Positions 1-5,246 of a stretch of 5,246 nucleotides of DNA are shown here, piece after piece. Source of the stretch: Anaerobacillus sp. Its GTDB lineage: Bacteria > Bacillota > Bacilli > Bacillales_H > Anaerobacillaceae. Positions within the stretch are counted from its first letter, which is position 1, and each line of letters opens with the position of its first letter. A model generated the notes under the pieces. That model was given only the letters and a program-made list of their open reading frames with translations, did no database searches and was not told the DNA's origin. Where the stretch lies: NCBI GenBank assembly GCA_007120055.1, contig SKOL01000188.1, positions 1-5,246 on the forward strand, in the 5' to 3' direction. The position numbers were made by a program, and so were the translations under genes.

Positions 1-1913
1 GCTAATTCGTTGGCACCTACTAAATCTTTAGCAACAATGACATGACCTAGCAAATTAGAAATAACCGAACGGTACTTTTCTTCAAAATTAATAAGATCAA
101 CAGCAACACCTATAAAAGCAGGGTGATTTTGTAGTTTTTGGCGATCGTATTGTGAAAAATCTCTAGTTTTAATGACCGATAAAGGTAAGAATGTTGCGCG
201 TCCGAAACGGTGATTCTTTAAAAATTGAATTGCTTGCCTACCATTCTCTTCAGTACCGACAACAATATGTTGCATCGCACCACCTAAAGCTGTTTCAACC
301 GCTAGTTCAACATTTTTCGGTACATTAATAAGCTCAGCAATCGCTCCCTCGATCCCTTTTAATTTCTCACCTCTTGCTTTTAGTACTTCTTTTACGCCTT
401 GAAAAAAGCCAGAAAAGTCGGCTTGCATCTCTTCTAACACATCTTTACGAGAGCGGATTTTTTGAACAAAGCCGACAGCCTCAAAAAGTTGAACTTCCAA
501 TTGTTCAAATTTTTCCGTTAAACTTTCCAGCTGCATATTAGTATTTCCTAACTTCAGTGCATGCTCATTTATAGATTGTTGTTTTTTGAGAACTTTTTCT
601 TTTAATAAATTTTCATTTTTTAACAAATTATCTCTTTGTTCTAATAAAGTGCTATTGTTATTGTCTAAATAAGAACTTTTTTGCTTTCTTTGCCCTAATT
701 GTTCCTGTAAGTACCTGATTTCATTGCGAATCGAGGCTTGTTCATTTAAAACTTCAATATAATCTGCCTTCATTCTTTCAAGTTCAGTTTCAATATCTTC
801 TTCTAGTGATTCAAGAACCTTCAATTCTTCACTTAATTGTTTACTTGTACTATTTAACTGATCTTTATACTGTATAAGCTTTTCGTTTTCAACTTTTACA
901 TTTTCTTCAAGAGACACTTTTTTCGCTTTGAAATTATCGATCTTTTCTACTAAATTTTCTTTTGTTTGATCGTAATTTTTTTTTCTTTCCTTTAAAACTT
1001 CTTTTTGTCCTTCGTTTTTCTCTAGTTGCTCACTAGTACGTAAAAGAACGTCTTGAAGATCATTAATAGATCCATCAATCGCATTCATTTTTTCACGAAA
1101 CTCATCAATCTTTACTTCTTCCACTTGTATTTGTGAAGAAATTTCTACTTGTTCATAAGAAAGTTGCTCAACTTTTTGCTTTTGCTGTTGCCACTGATTA
1201 TGTAACTGTTCAATTTCGTAAACTAATAATCCTACTTCAACTTTCTTTAGCTCATCTTTCTTCTCTAGGTAATCTTTAGCCATCGATGCTTGAATTTTTA
1301 AAGGTTCAACTTGACCTTCTAATTCATGTATTATATCTTCAACGCGATATAAGTTCTCCTGAGTTTCCGCTAACTTTCTTTCAGCCTTCAACTTTCTTGT
1401 CTTATATTTTAAAACTCCTGCGGCTTCCTCAAAAATGACTCGTCGCTCTTCTGATTTGCTACTTAAAATTTCTTCAATCTTCCCTTGCCCAATAATAGAG
1501 TAAGCTTCCCTACCTAATCCCGAATCCATGAATAGTTCATGGATATCTTTTAAGCGACAACTTTGTTTATTAATATAATATTCACTTTCTCCAGAACGAT
1601 AAACACGCCTTGTTACACTCACTTCACTGTAATCAATGGCTAAATGATGATCTTCATTATTTAAAGTTAACGTAAGTTCAGCAAAGTTCAACGGTTTTCT
1701 CGTATCACTACCTGCAAATATAATGTCTTCCATTTTTGCTCCACGAAGTGACTTTGCTGACTGTTCCCCTAACACCCAACGGATTCCATCGGAAATATTA
1801 CTTTTTCCACTTCCATTTGGTCCGACAACAGCCGTTACACCTGGTACAAAATCTATTGATGTCCGTTCAGCAAAGGATTTAAACCCGACAATATCTAACC
1901 TTTTGAGGAACAT
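1..1913 (-). CDS. smc: Chromosome segregation ATPase SMC, N-terminal half (partial)
   Basis: SMC forms the homodimeric core of bacterial condensin (with ScpA and ScpB), which organises and segregates the chromosome. The first 637 codons are present; the rest lies beyond the left edge (the B. subtilis protein is about 1,186 residues). Seen directly: the ABC-type head begins MFLKRLDIVGFKSF, with Walker A GPNGSGKS at residues 31-38, the R-loop arginine at 57 (SLRG), and a Q-loop glutamine at about 143 (IIGQGKIEEIL). Residues about 170-490 are rich in E, K, Q and L, as in the N-terminal coiled-coil arm. The hinge begins near FSGFFQGV (500-507) and includes NVPKNVELAVETALGG (from 530). The ATG at 1913-1911 follows a GAGGTGG ribosome binding site. 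I read every codon and found no stop or frameshift. The signature motif, Walker B and C-terminal arm are off-window. No convincing promoter was found; a TATGAT box (1971-1976) has a poor -35. Confidence 0.97.
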   Translation of the reverse strand, partial: MFLKRLDIVGFKSFAERTSIDFVPGVTAVVGPNGSGKSNISDGIRWVLGEQSAKSLRGAKMEDIIFAGSDTRKPLNFAELTLTLNNEDHHLAIDYSEVSVTRRVYRSGESEYYINKQSCRLKDIHELFMDSGLGREAYSIIGQGKIEEILSSKSEERRVIFEEAAGVLKYKTRKLKAERKLAETQENLYRVEDIIHELEGQVEPLKIQASMAKDYLEKKDELKKVEVGLLVYEIEQLHNQWQQQKQKVEQLSYEQVEISSQIQVEEVKIDEFREKMNAIDGSINDLQDVLLRTSEQLEKNEGQKEVLKERKKNYDQTKENLVEKIDNFKAKKVSLEENVKVENEKLIQYKDQLNSTSKQLSEELKVLESLEEDIETELERMKADYIEVLNEQASIRNEIRYLQEQLGQRKQKSSYLDNNNSTLLEQRDNLLKNENLLKEKVLKKQQSINEHALKLGNTNMQLESLTEKFEQLEVQLFEAVGFVQKIRSRKDVLEEMQADFSGFFQGVKEVLKARGEKLKGIEGAIAELINVPKNVELAVETALGGAMQHIVVGTEENGRQAIQFLKNHRFGRATFLPLSVIKTRDFSQYDRQKLQNHPAFIGVAVDLINFEEKYRSVISNLLGHVIVAKDLVGANEL

Positions 1914-2042
1914 GCTTCCACCTCATTATAATTGTATAGTGTTAATCAATACCTTTAACTTGTCTATTTTATCATATCTTTTTAGATAAAGTGATGATGT
2001 TTACTGTATTAGTTAAAAATTTTATGAAAATCTTTATTAAGG

Positions 2043-2051
2043 TGGTACAAT
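2043..2051 (+). promoter_or_regulatory. Candidate extended -10 promoter at the edge of the palindromic element
   Basis: The bases TGGTACAAT form a TGn extended -10 followed by TACAAT, which matches five of six bases of the sigma-A box. The -35 region (TTATGA, 2022-2027, 18-bp spacing) is poor, which extended -10 promoters tolerate. The predicted start, near 2057-2058, coincides with the left end of the inverted-repeat element, so a plus-strand transcript would begin with that structure. In AT-rich DNA such a match can occur by chance. Confidence 0.35.
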
Positions 2052-2056
2052 AACTA

Positions 2057-2314
2057 TATATAGCTAGTTTCATACAAAACCTTCATGTCGGCTTGCCTGC
2101 CGCCACCTGGCGAAAAACGTAACCACCAAATATGGAAAAGGCGGGTGCTTTCCCTCACTTCACCTTGACCTTCTAACGAATCTCAGACGTTCGTTCGCAA
2201 AAGCACCCGCCTTTTTTCATAAAAAACGCTCCTGACGATAACCGTCACCATCTATGAAGTATAAGTCAGGCGGTAGGTAACAAACCCAACTTTTACATAA
2301 AAATTAGCTATATA
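2057..2314 (+). repeat. Nested inverted-repeat element / candidate structured RNA upstream of yfkK-like gene
   Basis: Several complementary arms are arranged around one centre. The outer arms 2057-2070 and 2301-2314 (TATATAGCTAGTTT / AAATTAGCTATATA) pair over 14 positions with one G-U. The middle arms 2093-2104 and 2269-2280 (TTGCCTGCCGCC / GGCGGTAGGTAA) pair over 12 positions with two G-U. The central arms 2136-2151 and 2200-2215 are a perfect 16-bp match. Local hairpins also occur: CGCCA-CC-TGGCG (2101-2112), TGACG-ataac-CGTCA (2233-2247), and AACGAA/TTCGTT around 2175-2195. The mismatches noted in these arms read as G-U on the plus strand and as A-C on the minus strand, which favours a plus-strand RNA. 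It could instead be a miniature mobile or repetitive element; no clean target duplication is visible. I do not recognise it as a known riboswitch or RNA family. Confidence 0.5.
2136..2217 (+). terminator. T-tailed hairpin with a long loop, terminator-like
   Basis: A perfect 16-bp stem (AAAAGGCGGGTGCTTT at 2136-2151 with its complement at 2200-2215) is followed on the plus strand by an unbroken run of six T (2212-2217). This resembles an intrinsic terminator, but the loop is 48 nt, far longer than usual, and contains a small AACGAA/TTCGTT stem. It lies between two divergent genes, so no annotated gene ends here. It would only make sense for a short plus-strand RNA starting near 2057 or as a premature terminator before the yfkK-like gene. 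On the minus strand the same stem is followed by only four T. Confidence 0.5.
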
Positions 2315-2348
2315 AATTAATCACCATAAGAAAGGATGCGTATTAATA

Positions 2349-2573
2349 ATGAATTTAAAAGAGAATAACCGCGAAAATATTGAATTTATGATTACAAATA
2401 TTAAAGAGAAATTACAAGTAGTAAATAGCGGAGCAATGAGGCCGGAAAGTTTTGATACAGAAAACTATGAAGATCTATTAGATATTTACGAAATGATCAT
2501 GAGTAAAACATCTTTTAGCGTCAGTGAAATTGATGCTATTATATCAGAGTTAGGAAACCTTCGTAAAAAGTAA
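2349..2573 (+). CDS. yfkK: UPF0435 / DUF1128 family small protein (YfkK-like)
   Basis: This 74-residue protein of unknown function resembles the UPF0435 (DUF1128) family, whose B. subtilis member is YfkK (about 71 aa). The features that match, as I recall the family, are an N-terminal helix with IEFMITNIKEKLQVVN (about 11-26), the NSGAMRPESF segment (26-35), YEDLLDIYEMIM (40-51) and the C-terminal FSVSEIDAIISELGNLRK (56-73). It is acidic and predicted all-helical, with no signal peptide or membrane segment, so probably cytosolic. The ATG at 2349 follows AAAGGAT (2331-2337) at a slightly long spacing of about 12 nt; no better in-frame start is visible. It is the only plus-strand gene in the window, divergent from smc and convergent with rnc, and sits where B. 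subtilis has rnc directly followed by smc. Function is unknown; the family call is from recall of the sequence pattern, not a search. Confidence 0.87.
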   Translation: MNLKENNRENIEFMITNIKEKLQVVNSGAMRPESFDTENYEDLLDIYEMIMSKTSFSVSEIDAIISELGNLRKK

Positions 2574-2576
2574 TAA

Positions 2577-2620
2577 GAAAAGCGGATGCTCCTGAAGCTA
2601 GACAATCGAAAAGCGGAAGC
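2577..2620 (+). repeat. Two short direct repeats, GAAAAGCGGAWGC
   Basis: GAAAAGCGGATGC (2577-2589) recurs as GAAAAGCGGAAGC (2608-2620), 31 bp apart and one base different, just after the yfkK-like stop codon. The motif AAAAGCGGAAGCGC resembles the ends of dispersed intergenic repeats that I recall from Bacillus-type genomes, so this may be a decayed fragment of such an element. Only the two copies are directly seen; the family assignment is inference. Confidence 0.4.
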
Positions 2621-2635
2621 GCATTGGGATAATAT

Positions 2636-2735
2636 AAAAAGAGGTTGAAACAATAGCTCACACTTACATAAATCATTTAAAGGATAATTAGTTTTAAATG
2701 TTCTGTATCGTGAGTATTTGATTCAACCTCTTTTT
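2636..2735. terminator. Three-tier hairpin between convergent rnc and yfkK-like gene, probable bidirectional terminator
   Basis: Perfect 14-bp outer arms (AAAAAGAGGTTGAA at 2636-2649, complement at 2722-2735) enclose a second stem (AATA-g-CTCAC at 2652-2661 with GTGAGTATT at 2710-2718) and an inner 8-bp stem (CATTTAAA at 2674-2681, TTTAAATG at 2693-2700). All three share nearly one centre. A five-T run ends the outer arm on both strands. The outer arm begins 5 nt past the rnc stop codon, so it most likely ends rnc transcription and also transcripts from the small gene. At 100 bp it is much longer than a typical intrinsic terminator and could be an inserted palindromic repeat used as one. Confidence 0.6.
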
Positions 2736-2739
2736 CAGG

Positions 2740-3507
2740 TTATTTTTCTGTTAGTTTTTGTAAAGCCTTTTGCGCAGCTTGCTGCTCAGCTTCTTTTTTA
2801 GATCTTCCAACACCTAACCCTAATTTATTGTCGTTTAATATCACTTCGGATACAAACTCCCGAGCATGTGCTGGGCCTCTTTCTTGAACAATATGATATT
2901 GAATCGTTCCAAGCCCATCTCTTTGAATAAATTCTTGCAATTGGCTTTTAAAATCCATCATATGAGAAAAAGCACCTTCATCAATTTTAGGATATATTGT
3001 TTTGCTTAAAAATTGGTAAACAGCCTCTAATCCTTGGTCTAAATATAGCGCACCAACAAAAGATTCAAATACGTCAGCTAAAAGCGCTGGGCGTTCTCTT
3101 CCCCCAGTCATCTCCTCACCTTTACCTAAAAGTACAATGTCTCCAAACGCTAAATCGATGGCAAATTTTGCAAGTGACGGTTCACAAACAATAGCAGCTC
3201 TTAGCTTTGTCATCTCACCTTCACTCATTGTCTCGAATTTTTTAAACAAGTATTGAGAAACCGCTAACTCTAACACTGCATCTCCTAAAAACTCTAACCG
3301 TTCATTGTCGTCGAACGGGCGAATGCGATGCTCATTCACATAGGATGAATGAGTAAATGCTTGAATAATTAAACGTTCATTTTTAAACTGAACACCAAAT
3401 TTTTCCAACACTTTTTCAAACTTTAATCTTTGTACTGATGTTAACTGAATTCGTTTTTCAGAACGTTTCGATGTTCTTCTGCGGATTTTCCTTGAAGATT
3501 GTTGCAT
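2740..3507 (-). CDS. rnc: Ribonuclease III
   Basis: This endonuclease cleaves double-stranded RNA, processing rRNA precursors, the SRP RNA and sense-antisense duplexes. The 255-residue length is normal for the family. The RNase III signature [14 protein letters not shown] spans 68-81, with metal-binding and catalytic E72 and D76; the second acidic pair is D145 and E148 ([18 protein letters not shown]). A double-stranded RNA-binding domain covers about 184-253, with GPAHAREF (211-218) and the C-terminal [16 protein letters not shown] helix. The first 18 residues are strongly basic and precede the catalytic domain. The ATG at 3507-3505 follows GGAGG with 5-nt spacing. It lies downstream of acpP on the same strand but behind a strong hairpin, so it may use its own promoter or readthrough. 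In B. subtilis the next gene is smc; here a small opposite gene intervenes. Confidence 0.97.
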   Translation of the reverse strand: MQQSSRKIRRRTSKRSEKRIQLTSVQRLKFEKVLEKFGVQFKNERLIIQAFTHSSYVNEHRIRPFDDNERLEFLGDAVLELAVSQYLFKKFETMSEGEMTKLRAAIVCEPSLAKFAIDLAFGDIVLLGKGEEMTGGRERPALLADVFESFVGALYLDQGLEAVYQFLSKTIYPKIDEGAFSHMMDFKSQLQEFIQRDGLGTIQYHIVQERGPAHAREFVSEVILNDNKLGLGVGRSKKEAEQQAAQKALQKLTEK

Positions 3508-3533
3508 AGTAACCTCCAGAACCTTTCATGCGT

Positions 3534-3561
3534 ATTATGAAAGACTTCTTACAAGTGAAAA
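3534..3561 (-). promoter_or_regulatory. Candidate sigma-A promoter for rnc
   Basis: On the minus strand TTTTCA (3556-3561) and CATAAT (3534-3539) are separated by 16 bp and lie about 27 bp before the rnc start codon. The -10 box matches five of six consensus bases and the -35 four of six. It is downstream of the acpP terminator, where a separate promoter would be useful. The match is modest and unproven. Confidence 0.33.
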
Positions 3562-3590
3562 AGTCCTTATTTTTTCACAAAAACTATTTA

Positions 3591-3659
3591 AAATTTAAAG
3601 AGGATGATCAATTGTAGTGGACGAACATTAAAAATGCTCGTCCAAGTTCAATCATCCTC
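3591..3659 (-). terminator. Hairpin terminator after acpP
   Basis: On the minus strand a 9-bp base stem (GAGGATGAT at 3651-3659 reading down, complement at 3600-3608) carries an internal loop and then a 10-bp upper stem, GGACGAGCAT / ATGTTCGTCC, closed by a TTTTA loop (about 3615-3643). One position is G-U on the minus strand but would be A-C on the plus strand, which indicates that the minus-strand RNA is the functional one. The stem is followed by the T-rich CTTTAAATTT (3591-3600). It lies about 13 nt past the acpP stop codon and probably ends most acpP transcripts before rnc. Confidence 0.72.
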
Positions 3660-3672
3660 ACATGTTATTAAC

Positions 3673-3906
3673 CTACTGGTGGCTGTTTATGTAATTAACA
3701 ACATCTTGAACAGTAGCAATTTTTTCTGCATCTTCATCAGAAATTTCTAAATCAAACTCATCTTCAAGTTCCATCACTAGTTCTACTACGTCTAGTGAAT
3801 CCGCTCCTAAATCTTCTTTGAAAGTAGCTTCAGCCTTTACTTCAGCTTCATCAACTCCAAGACGGTCTACGATGATTTTTGTGATTCTTGATAATACGTC
3901 TGCCAT
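3673..3906 (-). CDS. acpP: Acyl carrier protein
   Basis: ACP carries growing acyl chains as thioesters on a 4'-phosphopantetheine arm and is the shared substrate of the FASII enzymes, including FabD and FabG encoded just upstream. The 77-residue product is a very close match to the B. subtilis AcpA pattern, also 77 aa: [24 protein letters not shown], then the attachment site [18 protein letters not shown] with the modified Ser37 in the DSL motif, and [20 protein letters not shown] at the end. It is strongly acidic and four-helical. The start is the ATG at 3906-3904, preceded by GAGGGGGTGA. A longer frame from a TTG at 3924 would translate through this ribosome binding site and add six residues absent from the family, so it is rejected. 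The gene is probably expressed from its own promoter or promoters in the 234-bp gap after fabG and ends at a strong hairpin. Confidence 0.97.
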   Translation of the reverse strand: MADVLSRITKIIVDRLGVDEAEVKAEATFKEDLGADSLDVVELVMELEDEFDLEISDEDAEKIATVQDVVNYINSHQ

Positions 3907-3910
3907 GAGT

Positions 3911-3920
3911 TCACCCCCTC
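3911..3920 (-). promoter_or_regulatory. Ribosome binding site of acpP
   Basis: GAGGGGGTGA on the minus strand sits five bases before the ATG at 3906 and is strongly complementary to the 16S rRNA tail. It decides the start, because the in-frame TTG at 3924 lies upstream of it. Confidence 0.85.
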
Positions 3921-3934
3921 TCAAAAATAGATTA

Positions 3935-3962
3935 TTTATATCTATAATCCATACTTAATTAA
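3935..3962 (-). promoter_or_regulatory. Weak proximal promoter candidate for acpP
   Basis: TATAAA (3935-3940, minus strand) matches five of six -10 bases, with TTAATT (3957-3962) 16 bp upstream as a weak -35 that falls inside a tandem AT-rich repeat. It would give a leader of only about 20 nt. It competes with the better-matching distal promoter at 4112-4140. Confidence 0.25.
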
Positions 3963-3981
3963 TGAATCTTAATTAATGAAT
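3954..3981. repeat. Tandem duplication of a 14-bp AT-rich unit upstream of acpP
   Basis: CTTAATTAATGAAT occurs twice in perfect tandem (3954-3967 and 3968-3981). The unit contains the palindrome TTAATTAA. The array abuts and slightly overlaps the left arm of the 110-bp palindrome and lies about 48 bp before the acpP start codon, so it could be a regulator site, an AT-rich promoter element or a replication-slippage product. It does not match the FapR operator as I remember it. Confidence 0.8.
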
Positions 3982-4087
3982 TTCATAATTCAATATTGTC
4001 GCCATTAAGTATCTGTATGTAGTTGCGTTAAACCGCTCGCAACTACATACAGTTTGATATGGCTCATTTTAGGTAATTATGAAATTC
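3978..4087 (-). repeat. 110-bp concentric palindrome in the fabG-acpP gap
   Basis: Perfect 13-bp outer arms (GAATTTCATAATT at 3978-3990, complement at 4075-4087) and a perfect 15-bp inner hairpin (CTGTATGTAGTTGCG at 4013-4027, complement at 4038-4052, 10-nt loop) share exactly the same centre, 4032.5. A short GCCAT/ATGGC pair (4001-4005, 4059-4063) lies between them. The inner stem is not followed by a T-run on the minus strand, so it is a poor intrinsic terminator for fabG. If the promoter at 4112-4140 is used, the palindrome forms most of the acpP 5' leader. A miniature inverted-repeat element is an alternative; flanking target duplication is not clear. Confidence 0.75.
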
Positions 4088-4111
4088 GCTCAATTAAAAA
4101 CCTATGTACAC

Positions 4112-4140
4112 ATTATAAGATAAAACATGATATTAAACAA
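4112..4140 (-). promoter_or_regulatory. Probable sigma-A promoter for acpP, directly after fabG
   Basis: On the minus strand TTGTTT (4135-4140) and a perfect TATAAT (4112-4117) are separated by exactly 17 bp. The -35 box begins at the base after the fabG stop codon. Transcription would start near 4105 and give acpP a leader of about 200 nt containing the whole 110-bp palindrome. This would allow ACP to be made at higher levels than the upstream enzymes, which is expected since ACP is very abundant. Confidence 0.55.
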
Positions 4141-4884
4141 TTAGTTCATTGCCATTCCACCATCGACATGTAATGTTTGACCTGTCATATAATTGGCATC
4201 ATCGCTTACGAGAAAGCGTACTACTGCAGAAATATCTTCTGCCTGTCCCAGCTTAGCGAGCGGAATTTGCTTTAACAACTCTTTCTTTACATCTTCTGAT
4301 AATTCATCAGTCATGTCAGTTTCTATGAAACCAGGCGCAACAGCATTCACTGTAATGTTTCGGTTCGCCAATTCTCTAGCTAACGATTTGGTTAAGCCGA
4401 TCACACCTGCTTTGGCTGCAACATAGTTTGCCTGACCAGCGTTCCCTAATACACCGACAACCGAAGAAATATTAACTATCCTACCGAAGCGTTGCTTCAT
4501 CATTTGTCTTGTTACAGCTTTCGAACAGTTAAACACGCCTTTTAAATTTGTGTTAATAACAGCATCCCAATCTTCTTCTTTCATTCTCATAATTAAGCCA
4601 TCACGTGTTATACCAGCGTTATTCACAAGAATTTCTAAAGAACCAAACGTTTTAATCGTTTCTTTAACCATTGCATCTACGTCAGTTACATTGGCAACAT
4701 CGGCTTTAATCGCAATCGCTTCACCACCAAGGGCTTTAATTTCTTCAACTACTTCATTTGCTTTGGCTTCATTTCCTGCGTAGTTTACTGCAACTTTTGC
4801 TCCTTGTTTAGCAAGTTGCAAGGAAATCGCTCTGCCGATCCCTCGTGATGCTCCTGTAACAAGTGCCACCTTACCATTTAGCAT
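4141..4884 (-). CDS. fabG: 3-oxoacyl-[acyl-carrier-protein] reductase
   Basis: FabG is the NADPH-dependent reductase that converts 3-oxoacyl-ACP to (R)-3-hydroxyacyl-ACP in the FASII elongation cycle; it acts in the cytosol as a tetramer. The 247-residue protein has the classical short-chain dehydrogenase layout: cofactor glycine motif TGASRGIG (10-17), NNAG (88-91), and the catalytic set N113, S141, Y154 and K158 (YVAAK). PGFIETDM (184-191) follows as in the family, and the chain ends with the typical HVDGGMAMN. The ATG at 4884-4882 overlaps the fabD stop by one base (TAATG), and its ribosome binding site AAGGAGGG (4893-4900) lies inside the fabD 3' end, so translational coupling is likely. 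The neighbours fabD and acpP match the standard Bacillus order. Confidence 0.98.
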   Translation of the reverse strand: MLNGKVALVTGASRGIGRAISLQLAKQGAKVAVNYAGNEAKANEVVEEIKALGGEAIAIKADVANVTDVDAMVKETIKTFGSLEILVNNAGITRDGLIMRMKEEDWDAVINTNLKGVFNCSKAVTRQMMKQRFGRIVNISSVVGVLGNAGQANYVAAKAGVIGLTKSLARELANRNITVNAVAPGFIETDMTDELSEDVKKELLKQIPLAKLGQAEDISAVVRFLVSDDANYMTGQTLHVDGGMAMN

Positions 4885-5246
4885 TAAATATTCCCTCCTT
4901 TTAAACTTTCGATTGCTTTATCCATCGTTTCACGATCGTTGATCGCATATACCTTTACTCTACGATTCACCTTTTTTACTAAACCAGATAAAACATTTCC
5001 TGAACCGATTTCAATAAATGTATCAACACCTTGGTTCAGCAAATAATTTACTGTGTCTTCCCATAATACTGGTGAATACACTTGTTCAATAAGCTTTTGC
5101 TTTATATCTTCAGCTTTTGTTACTTCCGTCGCACATACATTAGCGACAACCGGAGGAGTAGCATCTTTTATTTGTAACGTATCTAAAACTTCTTGAAGCT
5201 TATTAGCCGCTGGCTTCATTAATGATGAATGGAATGGCCCACTCAC
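4884..5246 (-). CDS. fabD: Malonyl-CoA:ACP transacylase, C-terminal part (partial)
   Basis: FabD transfers malonyl from CoA to ACP, supplying the extender unit for fatty acid synthesis. Only the last 120 codons are present; the family is about 310-320 residues, so roughly the first 60 percent, including the GHSLG-type nucleophile motif, lies past the right edge. The visible part starts at [13 protein letters not shown], which contains the conserved catalytic histidine of the GxFHS motif. It continues with the [10 protein letters not shown] region, [38 protein letters not shown], and a short tail. The GTG at the window edge is an internal valine codon, not a start. The stop codon shares its first A-T pair with the start of fabG. 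In B. subtilis this gene lies in the FapR-regulated fapR-plsX-fabD-fabG operon; the promoter is not in this window. Confidence 0.97.
   Translation of the reverse strand: MSGPFHSSLMKPAANKLQEVLDTLQIKDATPPVVANVCATEVTKAEDIKQKLIEQVYSPVLWEDTVNYLLNQGVDTFIEIGSGNVLSGLVKKVNRRVKVYAINDRETMDKAIESLKGGNI

Larger units (their letters stand above)
1914..2348. other. Long noncoding gap between divergent smc and yfkK-like gene
   Basis: This 435-bp stretch separates the divergent starts of smc (minus) and the small plus-strand gene. Bases 1914-2040 are AT-rich and hold only the smc ribosome binding site and weak promoter-like boxes. Bases 2043-2314 hold a plus-strand extended -10 motif, a nested inverted-repeat element and a T-tailed hairpin, each listed separately. 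I found no open reading frame of credible coding quality here; the plus-strand frame over 1723-1989 is the antisense shadow of smc. Confidence 0.8.

Noticed and set aside
1723..1989. Plus-strand open frame of 88 codons
   Set aside because: It lies mostly antisense to the smc ATPase head, whose Walker A motif and frame are clear, and it has no ribosome binding site or recognisable protein pattern.
2057..2314. Known riboswitch, T-box, 6S or SRP RNA
   Set aside because: I could not find the conserved core motifs of any of these families in either strand; only the stem arrangement supports an RNA.
2577..2620. CRISPR array
   Set aside because: There are only two 13-bp copies with one difference, too short and too few, with no cas genes nearby.
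2997..3194. Plus-strand open frame of 65 codons
   Set aside because: It is entirely antisense to the catalytic domain of rnc and shows no family resemblance.
3907..3924. N-terminal extension of acpP from a TTG at 3924
   Set aside because: It would translate the ribosome binding site itself and adds six residues not found in acyl carrier proteins; the ATG at 3906 gives the standard 77-residue protein.
4013..4052. Intrinsic terminator for fabG
   Set aside because: The stem is perfect, but no T-run follows it on the minus strand, and a promoter lies between it and fabG, so I describe it as a palindrome within the acpP leader.
4193..4783. Two plus-strand open frames (4193-4426 and 4550-4783)
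   Set aside because: Both are antisense to fabG; their low-complexity Ser/Thr/Ala-rich translations are typical of shadow frames.
5244..5246. GTG as a start codon for a 120-residue protein
   Set aside because: It is the internal valine of the FabD VSGPFHS motif; the gene continues beyond the right edge.

Overview
This window is a stretch of the conserved fatty-acid-synthesis / RNase III / chromosome-condensation locus of a low-G+C Firmicute, most likely a member of Bacillaceae. Evidence is the gene order fabD-fabG-acpP-rnc-smc, all read on the minus strand, strong GGAGG-type ribosome binding sites, AT-rich intergenic DNA, and a UPF0435/DUF1128 (YfkK-like) small gene typical of Bacilli. The genus cannot be fixed from this sequence alone.

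Layout, in order of minus-strand transcription from the right end: the last 120 codons of fabD (malonyl-CoA:ACP transacylase; cut by the window edge), overlapping fabG (3-ketoacyl-ACP reductase) by one base in a TAATG junction; a 234-bp gap (3907-4140) with a near-consensus promoter directly after fabG, a 110-bp concentric palindrome and a tandem 14-bp repeat; acpP (acyl carrier protein, 77 aa from the ATG rather than an upstream TTG); a hairpin terminator; rnc (RNase III, 255 aa); and, after an 826-bp interruption, the first 637 codons of smc (cut by the left edge). The smc frame was read codon by codon and is open throughout.

The interruption between rnc and smc is the unusual part. In Bacillus subtilis rnc and smc are adjacent. 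Here 1914-2739 holds a small plus-strand gene (yfkK-like, 2349-2573), a convergent three-tier hairpin between it and rnc (2636-2735), a pair of short direct repeats (2577-2620), and a 258-bp nested inverted-repeat element (2057-2314) upstream of the small gene. The mismatches noted in the stems of that element can be rescued as G-U pairs on the plus strand, a T-run follows its central hairpin, and an extended -10 motif lies at its left edge. A plus-strand structured RNA or regulated leader is therefore possible. A mobile or repetitive palindromic element is the main alternative.

Functionally, FabD and FabG act on acyl carrier protein in the FASII cycle, RNase III processes double-stranded RNA, and SMC forms the condensin core for chromosome segregation. 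I saw no CRISPR array, tRNA, rRNA, transposase or defence gene. The candidates for something undescribed are the noncoding palindromic elements.
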